A stretch of DNA of 64,000 nt from an uncultured Bacteroidales bacterium. Lineage in GTDB: Bacteria > Bacteroidota > Bacteroidia > Bacteroidales > F082. Shown one piece after another: positions 62,263-64,000 of the stretch (within the stretch, counting starts at the first letter, position 1; each line of letters begins with the position of its first letter). The notes under the pieces are model-generated. The model saw only the letters and a list, made by a program, of their open reading frames with translations. It was not told the origin of the DNA and made no database searches. Position numbers and translations under genes: made by a program. Where the stretch lies: contig CAJOCJ010000006.1 of NCBI GenBank assembly GCA_905236635.1, positions 2,055 through 66,054 on the forward strand, in the 5' to 3' direction.

Positions 62263-63293
62263 TAAAAATGTTTAAACCCTTGAGCTTCAATCGGGATTTG
62301 ATGATTGTCAGGCGTGATGAGGTTGGCTTGGCCTTCGTCGGCGGTCATATAGCCTATGATGCGGACGTCGTCCAGGTCTTTTACTTTTTCGTAGTCGCTT
62401 TGCGCGATGGTGAATAATAATTCGTAATCCTCGCCGCCATTCAATGCTGCGATGCTCGGCACAATGTTAAAGTCTTTCGCAGTCTGTATCGTTTTCTGGT
62501 TCATCGGGATGCGGTCTTCATACACTTGACAGCCCACCTTCGATTCTTTGCAGATATGCAGCACTTCTGATGCGAGACCGTCGGAGATGTCAATCATGGA
62601 AGTCGGCTTCACCTTAATCTCCTTGAGTTTTTCGATGATATCGCGGCGTGCCTCGGGTTTCAGCTGGCGTTCAAGGATATAGTCGTATCCGGCAAATTCG
62701 GGTTGCATGTTAGGGTCGGCCATAAAGGCCGCTTTTTCGCGTTCGAGGATTAGAAGGCCGGTGTAGGCGGCACCGAGGTTACCGCTCACGCAAAGCAGAT
62801 CATTGGGTTTTGCGCCGTTACGATAGACTATATCTTCTTTCTTAGCCTTTCCAATCACCGTTACCGAGATGAAAAGTCCTGATTTGGAAGCTGTTGTGTC
62901 ACCACCGACGAGGTCGACATGATAGCGGTCGCAGGCCAGACGGATGCCGCGGTAAATCTCTTCGATAGCCTCGACGGAATATTTGCTGCTGATGCCCAGT
63001 CCGACGACGATCTGTGTCGGGGTGCCGTTCATGGCGTAGATATCTGAGAAATTAACGACGGCGGCTTTATAGCCGAGATGTTTCAGCGGACAATACGTCA
63101 TGTCGAAATGCACACCTTCGCAAAGGATATCGACGGAGACAAGCGTCTGTTCGTCTTTGTGGTCGATGACGGCAGCGTCGTCGCCGACGGCTTTCAATGT
63201 CGAATCGTTGTAAATCTTGACGTTTTTCACAAGTTTGTCGATGAGCGCGAATTCGCCGAGTTCCGAGAGATTAGTGATAGTTTCCTGTGCCAT
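62262..63293 (-). CDS. thiL: Thiamine-monophosphate kinase
   Basis: 343 aa ATP-dependent kinase (AIRS/PurM fold) that makes thiamine diphosphate. Motifs: LVSVDILCEGVHFD near the N-terminus, VNFSDIYAMNGTP, DLVGGDTTAS and MIDISDGLASEVLHI. It is slightly longer than the ~325-aa E. coli enzyme. No TPP riboswitch is visible in the 46 bases upstream, which instead contain the terminator of the preceding tRNA. It overlaps uvrC by one base. Confidence 0.94.
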   Translation of the reverse strand: MAQETITNLSELGEFALIDKLVKNVKIYNDSTLKAVGDDAAVIDHKDEQTLVSVDILCEGVHFDMTYCPLKHLGYKAAVVNFSDIYAMNGTPTQIVVGLGISSKYSVEAIEEIYRGIRLACDRYHVDLVGGDTTASKSGLFISVTVIGKAKKEDIVYRNGAKPNDLLCVSGNLGAAYTGLLILEREKAAFMADPNMQPEFAGYDYILERQLKPEARRDIIEKLKEIKVKPTSMIDISDGLASEVLHICKESKVGCQVYEDRIPMNQKTIQTAKDFNIVPSIAALNGGEDYELLFTIAQSDYEKVKDLDDVRIIGYMTADEGQANLITPDNHQIPIEAQGFKHF

Positions 63294-63302
63294 ATTATTA
63301 AA

Positions 63303-63330
63303 ATAAAAGCCCCAACTTTTTAGCTGGAGC
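63303..63330 (-). terminator. Terminator of the CAT-anticodon tRNA
   Basis: On the minus strand GCTCCAGC pairs with GTTGGGGC (two G-U pairs) and is followed by TTTTATTT. The same bases pair badly on the plus strand, so it works for the minus-strand tRNA only. Confidence 0.8.
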
Positions 63331-63339
63331 TTGATTTTG

Positions 63340-63413
63340 TGCTCCCACTAGGACTTGAACCTAGGACCAACTGATTATGAGTCAGCTACTCTAACCGACT
63401 GAGCTATAGGAGC
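63340..63413 (-). tRNA. tRNA with CAT anticodon (elongator Met, or Ile after lysidine modification)
   Basis: 74 nt without encoded CCA. Acceptor GCTCCTA / TGGGAGC pairs fully, including 1:72, unlike the initiator. The anticodon loop is CTCATAA (anticodon at 63377-63379) with stem GCTGA / TCAGT, and the T loop is TTCAAGT. Without the three consecutive G:C pairs it is not an initiator. Whether it reads AUG (Met) or, after C34 lysidine modification, AUA (Ile) cannot be settled from the sequence alone; Met is the default call. Confidence 0.9.
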
Positions 63414-63483
63414 TGGAAAAATTCCGGGTGCAATTATGCTAATAGCAAAAAACAAAAAATATTTACAATACGAATACTAATGG

Positions 63484-63522
63484 AGGATTTCTCCATTCCA
63501 CTTCGTTACAGTCGAAATGACG
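63484..63522. repeat. Dispersed repeat family 1, single arm
   Basis: GGATTTCTCCATTCCACTTC through CGAAATGACG, i.e. the left-arm sequence of the family in reverse orientation. It lies just after the 3' end of the T9SS protein gene. Confidence 0.8.
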
Positions 63523-63523
63523 A

Positions 63524-64000
63524 TCATTTTTTAATAATCCTTCTTGTCGCGACGCCTTCAACGGTGGTGATCCTCAACAGATATGCTCCGCTACTCAAAT
63601 CTTCAAAATGGATAATGACTTCATTATCATTGATTTGCGCTGATTTTATCAAACGTCCGTCGTATGAGAAGATGTCGTATTTAACCATGTTATCACATTC
63701 CAGATGCAGAATGTCGTCAACTGGATTTGGATACAGGCTGATGTTGGCATAGTCCTCGTCAACGCCAGTGCTGCCGTCGCCTGAGACTTGAATCTCGAGG
63801 AGATAGGTGCCTGTCATACCTGAGAAATAAGGCGAAACGACGAAATATATCGTGCCTCCCGTGGATGTGATATTGCCAGTCATCACGTCATCGATGCCGT
63901 CGGAGTAGTTCTGTCCGTCGGTAGAGTAGGCAAAGAGGGCATCGACTGAATAGCTCTGTCCGTCGCCGCTGTTGTATGAGTCGTGCAGTCGTGGAGTGAT
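63524..64000 (-). CDS. T9SS-secreted protein, C-terminal part only
   Basis: The frame is open from the right window edge to the stop, so this is the 3' part (158 codons) of a gene that begins beyond it. The first ~45 residues include a repeat-like stretch (DALFAYSTDGQNYSDGIDD), then GTYLLEIQVSGDGS. The last ~80 residues form a T9SS type A sorting domain (ISLYPNPVDDILHLE, then SGAYLLRITT and RRIIKK). A signal peptide must lie outside the window. It is a third T9SS cargo protein in 64 kb and is distinct from the module shared by the other two. Confidence 0.82.
   Translation of the reverse strand: MTPRLHDSYNSGDGQSYSVDALFAYSTDGQNYSDGIDDVMTGNITSTGGTIYFVVSPYFSGMTGTYLLEIQVSGDGSTGVDEDYANISLYPNPVDDILHLECDNMVKYDIFSYDGRLIKSAQINDNEVIIHFEDLSSGAYLLRITTVEGVATRRIIKK

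Overview
The window reads as chromosome of an uncultured member of the Bacteroidales (phylum Bacteroidota), probably a gut or rumen type. This rests on several signs: Bacteroidota promoter boxes of the form TAnnTTTGC in front of many genes; very large secreted proteins ending in type IX secretion (T9SS) C-terminal domains; lineage-typical families (Omp28, DUF4296, DUF5618, DUF5689, DUF6029, a SusC-like TonB receptor); and a fused murF-alr gene. No phage, insertion sequence, CRISPR array or rRNA operon was seen. Genes are dense and no stretch over 300 bases lacks one.

Layout. 1-2.3 kb: the tail of a small membrane-anchored protein, a lipoprotein and a DUF5618 protein. 2.3-4 kb: phosphatidylserine synthase and an AraC regulator. 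4.2-9.2 kb: an efflux operon (TolC, HlyD, two ABC-2 permeases, no ATPase). 9.3-12.6 kb: an RND/MMPL-type exporter translationally coupled to a polyprenyl synthetase. 12.6-19.5 kb: a surface-protein cassette (1668-aa Fn3/adhesin-type protein, 524-aa T9SS protein, 80-aa small membrane protein). 19.7-24.3 kb: queA, a ParE-type toxin-antitoxin pair, hslR-der, era and initiator tRNA-fMet. 24.3-28.5 kb: Omp28, DUF6029 and TlpA envelope genes and manA. 28.6-33.8 kb: a second surface cassette (1610-aa T9SS protein plus a 77-aa small membrane protein). 34-41 kb: an M20 amidohydrolase, a LOG-family protein, a kinase-dCMP deaminase fusion, pdxA and murF-alr. 40.8-47.6 kb: a secreted EEP-type nuclease/phosphatase divergent from a TonB receptor and two DUF5689 lipoproteins, possibly a nucleic-acid or phosphate scavenging locus. 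47.6-54 kb: polyprenol-phosphate mannose synthase, dihydroorotase, a MORN-type lipoprotein, tadA, leucyl aminopeptidase, Kdo transferase and a beta-barrel protein. 54-57.8 kb: a lipoprotein, an M16 peptidase, lptB and kdsD; with waaA this makes three LPS-core/Kdo steps. 57.9-64 kb: recQ, a DUF4296 lipoprotein, uvrC, thiL, a CAT-anticodon tRNA and the 3' end of another T9SS protein.

The most unusual signals are four. (1) Three small proteins share a C-terminal P-[LI]-G-x-G-L motif, a hydrophobic stretch and a basic tail; two of them sit about 33 bp downstream of giant T9SS proteins. (2) Two families of palindromic intergenic repeats have copies translated in frame inside housekeeping enzymes, one in MurF-Alr and two in QueA. 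(3) A P-loop nucleotide kinase is fused to a dCMP deaminase, an architecture also known from antiviral deaminases. (4) The TonB receptor/DUF5689/EEP locus shows OB-fold-like modules that recur inside the 1610-aa surface protein. Domain names are from memory of the families; no database search was run.
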